64,000 nt of DNA. Source: RACS-047 sp031553855 (GTDB taxonomy: Bacteria > Bacillota > Clostridia > Christensenellales > Pumilibacteraceae). Of the stretch, positions 36,359 through 44,191 are shown one piece after another (within the stretch, counting starts at the first letter, position 1; every line of letters starts with the position of its first letter). The position numbers were made by a program, and so were the translations under genes. Location of the stretch: the NCBI GenBank assembly GCA_031553855.1, contig JAVBKW010000031.1, positions 13,272 to 77,271 of the forward strand, written 5' to 3'. The notes beneath the pieces are model-generated. The model saw nothing but the letters and a program-made list of their open reading frames with translations, was not told where the DNA came from and did not search any database.

Positions 36359-37369
36359 TTATTCCTTGGCGGCTTTTGCCATCGCCAGAACATTTTCAAA
36401 AGGTACGTTTGAAAGTAAAGCTTCGTGGCTCGGGCTGACTATATAGTTTTCGCCGAAAATATCGCGAAGCCTTAGCACCTCGTCGCGAACCTGGGCGGGA
36501 GTCGCGTGGATGAGAAGGTTTTGAGTATCGACGCCGCCGCAGAATGCGATATCGTTTTTGAACTCGCCTGCAAGCTTTTTGGCGTCCATATTACGGGCAA
36601 GAGCCTGAAGCGGATGCAGAATGTCCACGCCGGCCTCTATAAGGTCGGGAATGACTCTGTAAATTGAACCGCAGGAATGCAGCATAACTTTTTTGCCGTA
36701 TTTTTTGGCAACCGCTATCTGTTTTTTAAAGCCCGGCAAAATGAATTGCCTGAACGCTTCGGGCGAAACAAGACAGTCAAGCTGAGTACCAAAATCGTTA
36801 CCCATAAACACTATGTCAAAATCATCTTTTGCGGCTGCTAAAAATTTGTCGTTAGCCGCCTCAAAAAATTCTGTGACCTTCTCTGTTACCGCTTCCACAA
36901 CTTCAGGATCGGTATACATTTTTATAAAATAGTTTTCCATGCCGAAAAAGTCACAAAGAATATGGAAGAAATGGCTCCAAAAACCCGAAAAAACAGCTTT
37001 ATCGGGGAACTTTCTTATTTGGGCGAGTTTTTCAGTAAAGTCAAGGTACTTCAAATCCGGCCAAGGGAACTTATCAACGTCTGAAAGCTCGGTGCTGTCG
37101 GCAAAAAATCCGCCTTCGCTCAAAGTGTGGCGTTCTTTGCCGAGCGTCGTATCGAACATAGGCAGATTTTGAGGATGCTTGTAACTCGAACAAGCGCTTA
37201 TCCATCTGCAATCATCGTTAAATAATCGATACAGCTCTTCGACATTTTTTAGCCCCGTCTCTCTTAAATATAAAATTTCCGTATCGGGATGCGGATGCCC
37301 TGTCCAAAAAGCAACGCTACCTCTGTTCTTATGCTCAGCAATAAGTCTGACTTTTTCTCTGCTATTCAT
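36359..37369 (-). CDS. Uroporphyrinogen decarboxylase-like (URO-D family) protein, first gene of the mannan operon
   Basis: 336 residues of the URO-D / MtaA superfamily with the LHSCGS motif and FCGGVDTQ. The His-x-Cys-Gly pattern is that of methyltransferase relatives. It is only distantly similar to the URO-D-like protein at the other end of the operon. True HemE would not be expected first in a glycan operon. The reaction is unknown; demethylation or removal of a sugar substituent is one speculation. Strong AGGGGGCG ribosome site. Confidence 0.82.
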   Translation of the reverse strand: MNSREKVRLIAEHKNRGSVAFWTGHPHPDTEILYLRETGLKNVEELYRLFNDDCRWISACSSYKHPQNLPMFDTTLGKERHTLSEGGFFADSTELSDVDKFPWPDLKYLDFTEKLAQIRKFPDKAVFSGFWSHFFHILCDFFGMENYFIKMYTDPEVVEAVTEKVTEFFEAANDKFLAAAKDDFDIVFMGNDFGTQLDCLVSPEAFRQFILPGFKKQIAVAKKYGKKVMLHSCGSIYRVIPDLIEAGVDILHPLQALARNMDAKKLAGEFKNDIAFCGGVDTQNLLIHATPAQVRDEVLRLRDIFGENYIVSPSHEALLSNVPFENVLAMAKAAKE

Positions 37370-37420
37370 TTTCGCCCCCTGATATAATGTTTTTATAATG
37401 TTTGTTTTCGAAATATTAAC

Positions 37421-37444
37421 TTATAAGCCTGTTTACGCCTATAA
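37421..37444. promoter_or_regulatory. Candidate operator of the mannan operon
   Basis: TTATAAGC (37421-37428), 8 bases, GCCTATAA (37437-37444): an inverted repeat with one mismatch per arm pair. It overlaps the -10 box of the leftward promoter and its start site, a good place for repression by the adjacent GntR/LacI protein. Confidence 0.45.
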
Positions 37445-37471
37445 ATTACCACACACTTTTAATACTGTCAA
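37443..37471 (-). promoter_or_regulatory. Promoter of the mannan operon
   Basis: On the minus strand a perfect TTGACA (37466-37471), 17-base spacer and TAATTT (37443-37448). The leader to the URO-D-like gene would be about 65 nt. Confidence 0.6.
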
Positions 37472-37545
37472 TATACTTTTGAATAAAATTATGATTGCTT
37501 TACTTATTTATTATAATCTTTATATAATCTTTAATAAAAAACTAA

Positions 37546-37575
37546 TTGACAAAAATAAGTTTAATAATATATACT
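37546..37575 (+). promoter_or_regulatory. Promoter of the mannan regulator; likely leaderless transcript
   Basis: TTGACA (37546-37551), 18 bases, TATACT (37570-37575). Only six bases separate the -10 box from the ATG at 37582, so transcription should begin at or next to the start codon. There is no ribosome-binding site. Confidence 0.65.
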
Positions 37576-37581
37576 TGTATT

Positions 37582-38628
37582 ATGGTAAAATACTTGCAAT
37601 TATATGAGGCTTTAAAGAAAAATATTAACGAAGGCATATATGCTTTCGACAAAACTATCCCGACGGAGAATCAGCTTTGCGCTGAATTCGCCGTAAGTAA
37701 AATAGTCGTTCGTATGGCTGTTGACAAGCTTGTCGCACAAAACTATGTAGCGCGCAAAGCCGGATACGGAACGACTGTGACTAAAGATATACGGAAAAGC
37801 CCAAGCAATAAGCTTATCGGCGTGATTTTCTGCTACATAGCCAGCAGCTTCGGGGCGCAGATCCTTTTATCTATTGAACGGGAAGCCTTAAAATACGGAC
37901 TGCATATCGTATTTAAAAATTCCGGCAACGATAAGCAGCGCGAAAAAGAATGCCTGAGCGAGCTTTTAGAGCTGAACGTGGCGGGTATAATAATGCAGCC
38001 GGTACATAATGAAAACTTTTGCGAAGGGCTCCTGCCGTTTTTAGAAAAAGAAATCCCCGTCGTTCTTATCGACAGGGACTTAGAAAAAATGGATATTTCA
38101 TTTGTGGGGACTGACAGTATTTTGGAAACCAAAAATTCCGTCAGCAAGCTTTTCAAACTGGGATACCGCAAGCTCGGTTTTGTTTCGCAGGATATCGCCA
38201 GCGCAACCTCTCTTTCAGAACGCGTCAAAGGCTTCAGGCTCGCTCACGAGGCGGCAAATATCAAATATGATAAAAGCCTGCTTTTGAGCAATATTAGTTC
38301 TATAGCCAATTATACCGTGACAAATTATATCACCGACAAAGAAAACATAAAAAACTTTTTACTCTATAATTATTTTGACTGCGTGATTGCCGCCGAGCTT
38401 GGCGTAAGTCAAATGATAGACGATGTAATAAATGAAAACGAAGCTTTTAAGAATATTGCGCTTGCCACCTTTGACCAAAGCGAAACCGCGCTCAAATACG
38501 GCAAATACTATATCCTGCAAAACCAGACCGAAATCGGCGAAAAAGCGATCTTAATGCTCTGCGACCAAATCAACACCCGCAGCAAATGCATCAAGCAGTT
38601 CCTTACTACTGAGTTCGTTTCATTCTGA
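37582..38628 (+). CDS. GntR/LacI hybrid transcriptional regulator of the mannan operon
   Basis: 348 residues: GntR winged helix (about residues 3-70; PTENQLCAEFAVSKIVVRM is the HTH region) and a LacI-like sensor domain (about 80-345). I start at the ATG at 37582; an upstream TTG in frame lies inside the -35 box. No Shine-Dalgarno is present and the -10 box is six bases before the ATG, so the mRNA is probably leaderless. Divergent from the mannan operon and the natural candidate for its repressor. Confidence 0.88.
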   Translation: MVKYLQLYEALKKNINEGIYAFDKTIPTENQLCAEFAVSKIVVRMAVDKLVAQNYVARKAGYGTTVTKDIRKSPSNKLIGVIFCYIASSFGAQILLSIEREALKYGLHIVFKNSGNDKQREKECLSELLELNVAGIIMQPVHNENFCEGLLPFLEKEIPVVLIDRDLEKMDISFVGTDSILETKNSVSKLFKLGYRKLGFVSQDIASATSLSERVKGFRLAHEAANIKYDKSLLLSNISSIANYTVTNYITDKENIKNFLLYNYFDCVIAAELGVSQMIDDVINENEAFKNIALATFDQSETALKYGKYYILQNQTEIGEKAILMLCDQINTRSKCIKQFLTTEFVSF

Positions 38629-38690
38629 CAATAGATGCAAACAGTTCTGGAGCATAAATATTATTTGTTAAGTATTGTTTCATTGAAAAC

Positions 38691-38710
38691 CTTTCTGTAA
38701 AACATTTTAT
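38691..38710 (+). repeat. 20-bp direct repeat, right copy (possible island boundary)
   Basis: CTTTCTGTAAAACATTTTAT, identical to 3289-3308. It continues with CAAAAGTTACA, which matches the looser copy near 2881. It separates the mannan regulator from a degenerate tRNA. Confidence 0.7.
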
Positions 38711-38819
38711 CAAAAGTTACAAAACAAGCCAATCTTACACAACATACAAATATAGCAAACTAAGCTAAAAAAGGCACAAACATAGCGCGTTTTACGCATT
38801 TTACCCATAGGCACAAACG

Positions 38820-38887
38820 GTACAAATCTAATTGGGATAATTCATAATGCGCGGGTCAGCAGTTCGAATCTGCTCAAGTACGCTCCA
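38820..38887 (+). pseudogene. Degenerate tRNA remnant (Met-like, CAT)
   Basis: The 3' half is tRNA-like: loop TTCATAA with a CAT anticodon, then GCGGGTC, a good T arm AGCAG-TTCGAAT-CTGCT, and CAAGTAC which can pair partly with GTAC at 38820. The D arm is too short and the anticodon stem does not pair, and total length is only about 63 nt. A terminator follows, as after the intact tRNA-Thr. It is probably a decayed or truncated tRNA gene. Confidence 0.6.
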
Positions 38888-38926
38888 AAAAAATCTCACT
38901 ATTCTACAAATATAGTGAGATTTTTT
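38886..38926 (+). terminator. Terminator behind the tRNA remnant
   Basis: AAAAAATCTCACTAT pairs with ATAGTGAGATTTTTT around a short loop, ending in T residues. Confidence 0.8.
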
Positions 38927-38953
38927 ATATAATTTTTACAGTTTTTTCGGAAA

Positions 38954-38996
38954 GGGGCTGTCTCACGAGAAAAAACTCGTGAGACAGCCCCTTTTC
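38954..38996 (-). terminator. Hairpin, GGGGCTGYCTCACGAG family copy B
   Basis: A perfect 16-bp stem (38954-38969 with 38976-38991) around six A, with AAA on one side and TTTT on the other, so it can act in both directions. It lies 70 bases beyond the xylA stop and may terminate xylA. Confidence 0.75.
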
Positions 38997-39060
38997 TATT
39001 CCTGTTATTTAAAAACAATTAATATGGAAGGGAAGAAATGGCAGGATTTTTTGCTAAAGT

Positions 39061-40380
39061 TTATTCCTTGAAAAGTATTTGGTTGACGATTGCCTCAAGT
39101 CCTTCCTGGTTGCCGCTGCCCGGCATTGCGGGCGCGCCTAATTTTTCCGCATACGCTGCAAGCTCGCTGAGAGAAGTTTTGCCGTCCATGATTTTTTTGC
39201 CGATACCGGTCTTATAGCTGGCGTATCGCTCGCCGATAAACTTGTCTATCCTGCCGTCCTCAATGATTGCCGCCGCCTTTATTAATCCCAGCGCAAACGT
39301 GTCCATGCCAAGTATAAAGCCCTTGAACATATCCTCGAATGTATACGACGGGCGGCGGTTTTTAGCGTCGAAATTAAAGCCGCCGGTAAGCCCGCCCGCC
39401 TTTAGCACCTCGTACATACACTTTGTAGCTGTATAAACGTCAAACGGGAATTCGTCGGTATCCCAGCCAAGCAGATAGTCGCCCTGGTTTGCGTCGATGG
39501 AGCCCAGCATACCGTTTATGGCCGAAACTCTTAAGTCATGCTCAAAGGTATGGCCTGCAAGCGTTGCGTGGTTTGCCTCTATGTTCATCTTAAAATCCTT
39601 GTCCAGCCCGTGCGCCTTAAGGAATCCGATTGCCGTAGCCGCATCGAAGTCATACTGATGCTTCATTGGTTCTTTCGGCTTAGGCTCAATATAGAAATCG
39701 CCCTTAAAGCCAATGCTCCTGCCGTAATCGACCGCCATGCGCATAAGCCTTGCGATATTCTCCTGCTCCAGCTTCATATCGGTGTTAAGGAGCGTTTCAT
39801 ACCCTTCCCTGCCGCCCCAAAAAACGTAGCCCCGCCCGCCCAGTTTGACGGTCAGATCCAGCGCTTTCTTTACCTGCGCCGCCGCAAAAGCGAACACATC
39901 CGCGCTGTTAGTAGAGCCTGCGCCGTTACAAAAACGCGGATTAGAGAACATATTTGCCGTTCCCCACATACACTTGATATCTGCACCTTGTGTCTTTGCT
40001 AAAATATAATCGGTAATTTCGTCAAGGCGCTTGTTCGTTTCCTTGATGTCCGCCGCCTCCGGAACGATATCTACGTCATGGAAGCAGTAGTATTTTATGC
40101 CGAGTTTTTGCATAAACTCAATACCCGCATCCACCTTTGCCTTGGCGTGATCCATAGTCCCCGCTTTAGCCCCGAAGGTCTTGTCCGCCGTTCCAGGCCC
40201 AAACATATCCGACCCGTTGTTGCACAGGTTATGCCACCACGCCATAGCAAACGGCAGATGCTCGCTCATCTTTTTGCCCATGATTACCCGGTTCGCGTCA
40301 TAATATTTAAACGCAAGCGGATTGGCGCTTTTGCTTCCCTCGTATTTGACTGCGTTTATACCCTTAAAAATCTCTGACAT
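39061..40380 (-). CDS. xylA: Xylose isomerase
   Basis: It converts D-xylose to D-xylulose in the cytoplasm. 439 residues, the length of class II xylose isomerases. Catalytic His101 and Asp104 are in YCFHDVDIVPE; RGYVFWGGREGYETLLNTD and IEPKPKEPMKHQYD hold the metal-binding acids and the active-site Lys. GGAG ribosome site 8 bases before the ATG. No xylulokinase gene is adjacent. A PocR/AraC-type regulator is divergently transcribed 118 bases away and probably controls it. Confidence 0.96.
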   Translation of the reverse strand: MSEIFKGINAVKYEGSKSANPLAFKYYDANRVIMGKKMSEHLPFAMAWWHNLCNNGSDMFGPGTADKTFGAKAGTMDHAKAKVDAGIEFMQKLGIKYYCFHDVDIVPEAADIKETNKRLDEITDYILAKTQGADIKCMWGTANMFSNPRFCNGAGSTNSADVFAFAAAQVKKALDLTVKLGGRGYVFWGGREGYETLLNTDMKLEQENIARLMRMAVDYGRSIGFKGDFYIEPKPKEPMKHQYDFDAATAIGFLKAHGLDKDFKMNIEANHATLAGHTFEHDLRVSAINGMLGSIDANQGDYLLGWDTDEFPFDVYTATKCMYEVLKAGGLTGGFNFDAKNRRPSYTFEDMFKGFILGMDTFALGLIKAAAIIEDGRIDKFIGERYASYKTGIGKKIMDGKTSLSELAAYAEKLGAPAMPGSGNQEGLEAIVNQILFKE

Positions 40381-40459
40381 ATATTTTACTCCTATAAAAT
40401 CATAATTGCATTATATAAAATAAAAAATAAAATAAATAGTCCGTTTTGATTAATAATAT

Positions 40460-40467
40460 GGTATAAT
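40460..40467 (+). promoter_or_regulatory. Extended -10 promoter of the PocR/AraC gene
   Basis: TGGTATAAT is an extended -10 element with no convincing -35 box. The gene starts 31 bases further on, after AAGGA. Weak -35 boxes are usual for activator-controlled promoters. Confidence 0.5.
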
Positions 40468-40498
40468 TGTTCTGATATAAAACAAGGATAACAGAAAA

Positions 40499-41332
40499 AT
40501 GATAAGCAGTTTTGACAAAGAAGCGTTATTATCGCTAATAAAGGATTTATATCTGGTGATCGGGATACGGATATCCGTCTTTGACGACGATTTTAAGGTA
40601 GTTGCAGAATACCCCGCCGAGGCGCCGAAGATCTGCACCCTGATACGCGGGTCGGAAAAAGGCCGCGCGGCATGCAAGGCGTGCGACAAGGCCGCCTGCC
40701 AGCGCGCCAAAAAAATGAAGAAACCGCACGTCTATATGTGCCACGCAGGTATCACGGAGGCGATCACGCCCATTCAGCTCGGCGGCGGCATAATAGGCTA
40801 CGCGATTTTTGCGCATATGCTGCCGGAGGACGCCCTTGCCAATGTTATTGATGAAATTTGCATCCGCTGCTCGCAGTACGGCTTAGGCAGAGAACAAACC
40901 GCCGAAGCCGCAGCGGAGCTAAAGACATACGGCACGGAAAAAATAATGGCGTCCATGCGCCTGCTTGACGCAATAGCCGCATACTTACAAATAATAAAGC
41001 TTGCCAACTGGAAAAACGAGGAAATAGCTACTCAAATACAACGCTTTATAGAAAACAATCTTGACAAAGATTTAAAGAGCGAACTGCTTTGCAGGCATTT
41101 TTTCATTTCAAGGACATCGCTGTACAGCGTTTCATTAAAAGCCTTTGGAATGAGCATATCAAATTTTATATTATTTAAGCGCATGGAAAAGGCAAAGGAA
41201 CTGCTGCAATCGACTGACATAAAGGTCTCCGAAATCGCCGCCGCCGTCGGCCTGCCGGACTATAACCATTTCAGCAAAACCTTTAAAAAATACTATAAAA
41301 AAACTCCTTCCGACTTGCGAAAACAAGTCTGA
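40499..41332 (+). CDS. AraC-family regulator with PocR sensor domain
   Basis: 277 residues. The N-terminal half (about 5-165) is a PocR ligand-binding domain, recognised by the Cys-rich CKACDKAACQRAKK and the MCHAGITEAITPI segments. The C-terminal 100 residues are an AraC DNA-binding domain with two HTH motifs, ending KKYYKKTPSDLRKQ. Divergent from xylA, which suggests a sugar-responsive activator of xylose metabolism. PocR domains are known to sense small hydroxylated compounds; the ligand here is inferred. Confidence 0.88.
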   Translation: MISSFDKEALLSLIKDLYLVIGIRISVFDDDFKVVAEYPAEAPKICTLIRGSEKGRAACKACDKAACQRAKKMKKPHVYMCHAGITEAITPIQLGGGIIGYAIFAHMLPEDALANVIDEICIRCSQYGLGREQTAEAAAELKTYGTEKIMASMRLLDAIAAYLQIIKLANWKNEEIATQIQRFIENNLDKDLKSELLCRHFFISRTSLYSVSLKAFGMSISNFILFKRMEKAKELLQSTDIKVSEIAAAVGLPDYNHFSKTFKKYYKKTPSDLRKQV

Positions 41333-41460
41333 TCGGTTTTCCTTATTTCATAATATTATTTGTTCAATTTTCTTGTTGCGTTTGAAAATGGAGCTAAAGG
41401 CGTAAAAGTATAGAACACAATCTATAATAAAATTGTAAAGGCAAGGCGGAGCCCGTTTGT

Positions 41461-42552
41461 TCACATCTTTCCCAATGCTTTAGTTACCTCGTCTTCAAGA
41501 CGGAAGAGAGTGCAGCCGCCCTGATGGTTTAGAGCTTGTGCTGCGCTTAGTTTTTGGACGCGTTTAAAAAAGTCGGATTCTAAAACTTGCGTTAAGGTAT
41601 GCTCTTTGAGGTTCAGCTCTGAATACGGAGAGAACGGGCAAGGCTCTGCCGCGCCGTTTGCATTGATGTGAAAAAAGCCGCGGCCTGCTGCAAGGCAGCC
41701 GCCGAGTTTTTCCTCATCGCCGGGGAAAGACAGCATTATCATATCGCGGAACTTTTTGTTTTTGCGCTGTGTGTTGATAGTATTTTGCAGCGCGGCCAAA
41801 TCATCAGATGTGAGCATAAGCTTTTCGGTACCTTTTTGGGCAGGCACGTATTCTACAAAGAACAGCAGTCCGCAGCCGCTTGAGCGCAACGATTCGAGAA
41901 ACTCTGCGTTTGTGACGCTGCTCATATTTTCCGTCGTAACAGTTATGGAATTGCCGAATAATATATTGCGCGCTTTCAGCTTTGCCGCGGCAGTCTGTAT
42001 TTTATCGTACACACCCTGCCCGCGTCGTGCGTTTGTAATTTCCTCGCCGCCCTCAATGCTTAGCACGGGTATAAGGTTGCGGCAGCGGTCAAACAACTCA
42101 ATGTATTCGCCGTTTATAAGCGTTCCGTTAGTAAAGACCGGAAACAAAATTGACGGAAACTGCGCCGCAAGCTCGATGAGTTCTTTTTTTATGAGCGGTT
42201 CGCCGCCCGCAAGCAGAATAAATGAAATGCCGAGACTTTCAGCCTCGGAAAAAATACGCCGCCACTGGACGGCAGTCAATTCGCTGCCGCTCTTTTCGCT
42301 TGAACATACGCCGTTTGCGCGGGCATAGCAGCCTGAGCAGCGCAGGTTGCATTCAGACGCTACGCTTGCTATCAGAAACGGCGGGATATGCAAACCGCTT
42401 TTACCGTTTTGTTTCCTTCTCTTTGCCCCTGCCCGGAAACTGCTTATAGTTCCGGACAAAAACGCCTTGCCTGCGCTGTCATGTGAATAAAAACGCTTCG
42501 CGGTTTTAACGACGTTGCGTATGCCGCCGTTCATAATAGCATTTAATTTCAT
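41461..42552 (-). CDS. Radical SAM protein
   Basis: 363 residues. The radical SAM cluster motif CxxxCxxC is Cys68, Cys72, Cys75 (ECNLRCSGCYA), followed by the GGEPL motif that binds SAM. The C-terminal part has GGCLAAGRGFFHINANGAAEPCPF and a later GGC, a SPASM-like pattern for an extra cluster, though fewer Cys than a full SPASM domain. Substrate unknown. It overlaps the flavodoxin gene by four bases; a flavodoxin is a plausible electron donor for a radical SAM enzyme. Last gene of the gpx operon. Confidence 0.87.
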   Translation of the reverse strand: MKLNAIMNGGIRNVVKTAKRFYSHDSAGKAFLSGTISSFRAGAKRRKQNGKSGLHIPPFLIASVASECNLRCSGCYARANGVCSSEKSGSELTAVQWRRIFSEAESLGISFILLAGGEPLIKKELIELAAQFPSILFPVFTNGTLINGEYIELFDRCRNLIPVLSIEGGEEITNARRGQGVYDKIQTAAAKLKARNILFGNSITVTTENMSSVTNAEFLESLRSSGCGLLFFVEYVPAQKGTEKLMLTSDDLAALQNTINTQRKNKKFRDMIMLSFPGDEEKLGGCLAAGRGFFHINANGAAEPCPFSPYSELNLKEHTLTQVLESDFFKRVQKLSAAQALNHQGGCTLFRLEDEVTKALGKM

Positions 42553-42950
42553 TTTGTATTGATCGAGGCGAGAGCTTTTTTCACGAAAGCGTCGGCTGCG
42601 CCGATATTGCCTTCTAAATCCTTCGACCTCAAATGCAGCTCTTCCCCGAACAGAAGAATATTTTTATCCTTCAGCCGTTTTTCTACCGCTTTAAAAATGC
42701 CCTTATCGCTTGCGGCCGTGCTGAACAGAACTATCATTTTTGCCTGCCCTGCACTTATGCCTTTAATGAACTTTTTTAACGCGCCGCTTATCATACCCGC
42801 GTATATCGCGCCGCCTAAAAACAGAACGTCGCAATTTTCATTTAAAGGAACGCTTACGCTTGCGGCGGTGACGCCCGCTGCTTTTGCAACGGCATTCGCC
42901 AGTTTTTCGGTGTTGCCGCTTTTTGACTGATACCTGATTTCGATTTTCAT
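42549..42950 (-). CDS. Flavodoxin-like protein
   Basis: 133 residues of flavodoxin fold. The phosphate-binding loop is YQSKSGNTEKLANA (about residues 7-20), followed by the FLGGAIYAG segment that stacks on the flavin. It probably carries FMN and serves as a low-potential electron carrier for the radical SAM protein, whose gene overlaps it by four bases. 24 bases after the MarR gene. Confidence 0.88.
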   Translation of the reverse strand: MKIEIRYQSKSGNTEKLANAVAKAAGVTAASVSVPLNENCDVLFLGGAIYAGMISGALKKFIKGISAGQAKMIVLFSTAASDKGIFKAVEKRLKDKNILLFGEELHLRSKDLEGNIGAADAFVKKALASINTK

Positions 42951-42974
42951 ATTAAACTCCTAACAGATTAATTT

Positions 42975-43406
42975 TTAATTTTTTTCCTGACCTAAGATCT
43001 TATACAGCAGTTTATACAGGGTTTTGGCTTCTTCAGGGGTTATATCGATACAAGTCGCCAGCTTCATAGGAATGCAGGCGGCTTTTTCTTTGAGCTTAAG
43101 CCCCTTGTCCGTAATACTGATGATAACGTTTCTTTCGTCCGCGCTTTCACGCTTGCGCGTCACAAGCCCCGACGTTTCCAGCCTTTTTAACAGCGGCGTC
43201 AGCGTGCCCGAATCTAAAAAAAGCCTTTCGCCGAGCGCGGTCACATTTGAGCTTTTTTCCTCCCAAAGCACCATCATCGTCACATATTGCGTATACGTCA
43301 GCCCGATATCGTCAAGGAGCGGCTTATATTTTTTAACGACCTCTTTTGACGCCGCGTATAGCGGAAAGCATAACTGGTTTTCTAATTTTAAAGGGTTAGT
43401 GTCCAT
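42975..43406 (-). CDS. MarR-family regulator, OhrR type
   Basis: 143 residues with a winged helix (about 50-110). Cys13 in LENQLCFPLYAASKEV is at the place of the peroxide-sensing Cys of OhrR, and the downstream sequence LTYTQYVTMMVLWE is also OhrR-like. It should repress its operon until oxidised by organic peroxides. The start codon shares one base with the gpx stop. The likely operator is the 22-bp palindrome at 43900-43921. Confidence 0.9.
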   Translation of the reverse strand: MDTNPLKLENQLCFPLYAASKEVVKKYKPLLDDIGLTYTQYVTMMVLWEEKSSNVTALGERLFLDSGTLTPLLKRLETSGLVTRKRESADERNVIISITDKGLKLKEKAACIPMKLATCIDITPEEAKTLYKLLYKILGQEKN

Positions 43407-43873
43407 TATTCCCCCAAAAGCTTCTCAATTTGCTTTTCCAGCTTTTCGGGTTTTTTAAGCGAGCCGAAACGACCGGCAACGCGGCCTTCGCCGTCGAGCA
43501 GGAATTTAGTGAAATTCCATTTTATTTTTCCGCGTTTCTGCTCTTTAAGATACGTGTAAAGCGGGCTTTCGTTTTCTCCGTTGACGTCGATTTTGTCGAA
43601 CTGCTTAAACTTTATGCCGAACCTGCCTGTGCAGAAAGCGCCGATTTCCTCGTTAGTCCCCGGAGCCTGATGAGCAAACTGATTGCAGGGAAAATCTAAA
43701 ATATCAAAGCCCTTGCTCTTATACTTCTCATACAGCTTCTGCAAGCCTGCATACTGCGGCGTAAATCCGCATTTTGTAGCCGTATTGACGATCAAAAGGA
43801 CCTTGCCTTTATATTCCGACAAGCTGACTTCTTTCTCATTTACATCCTTTACCTTAATATCATAAAAATTCAT
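43406..43873 (-). CDS. Glutathione peroxidase family protein
   Basis: 155 residues of the non-selenium GPx family, a thiol peroxidase that reduces hydroperoxides (usually with thioredoxin in bacteria). The peroxidatic Cys35 is in NTATKCGFTPQY, Cys63 in DFPCNQF, and the WNFTKFLLD segment completes the catalytic tetrad. First gene of an operon with an OhrR-type regulator, flavodoxin and radical SAM protein. AGGAGAAGG ribosome site. Confidence 0.95.
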   Translation of the reverse strand: MNFYDIKVKDVNEKEVSLSEYKGKVLLIVNTATKCGFTPQYAGLQKLYEKYKSKGFDILDFPCNQFAHQAPGTNEEIGAFCTGRFGIKFKQFDKIDVNGENESPLYTYLKEQKRGKIKWNFTKFLLDGEGRVAGRFGSLKKPEKLEKQIEKLLGE

Positions 43874-43899
43874 GTTCCTTCTCCTATTTATTGTGCTTG

Positions 43900-43921
43900 A
43901 TTATATTGTACACAATTTAAT
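43900..43921. promoter_or_regulatory. OhrR/MarR operator of the gpx operon
   Basis: ATTATATTGT - AC - ACAATTTAAT: 9 of 10 positions symmetric. It covers the -10 box and part of the spacer of the gpx promoter and resembles OhrR boxes of Bacillota (AATTGT/ACAATT cores). Confidence 0.8.
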
Positions 43922-43933
43922 TTGCTTTGTCAA
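43905..43933 (-). promoter_or_regulatory. Promoter of the gpx operon
   Basis: On the minus strand perfect TTGACA (43928-43933), 17 bases, TACAAT (43905-43910), overlapped by the palindromic operator. Confidence 0.8.
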
Positions 43934-44018
43934 CCGTTTGAGGTTAATCGGCGCAAAAAAAATTTGACGGACTCTGGCAACAACTGCTCAAAAATCCATC
44001 CTAACCCAGCACAAGTAT

Positions 44019-44049
44019 TTATTCAGCGTTTTATTCAGCGTTTCCTTAA
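44019..44049 (-). repeat. Dispersed 20-mer, copy 3 with a partial tandem copy
   Basis: The full 20-mer is in reverse orientation at 44030-44049. The first half, TTTATTCAGCG, is repeated immediately to its left (44019-44029 region). Same family as 929-948 and 51311-51330. Confidence 0.75.
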
Positions 44050-44142
44050 CAATGAAAGTTTGACGGAAAATTCTAATATACTTTTAGCTATGTTAATTTT
44101 TAGGATGCTACGATAAATAGCGTTAAAAACAATGTTTTTTTA

Positions 44143-44171
44143 TTGACTTACGCTTCTGCAATCCTTAAAAT
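44143..44171 (+). promoter_or_regulatory. Promoter of the XRE/membrane gene pair
   Basis: TTGACT (44143-44148), 17-base spacer, TAAAAT (44166-44171). The start would be about 14 bases before the ATG at 44192. Confidence 0.6.
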
Positions 44172-44191
44172 GCATATATACGGAGGTGCGG

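Noticed and set aside
3339..38628. Integrase or conjugation genes for the putative island
   Set aside because: None found; if the region is an island, its mobility genes are lost or act in trans.
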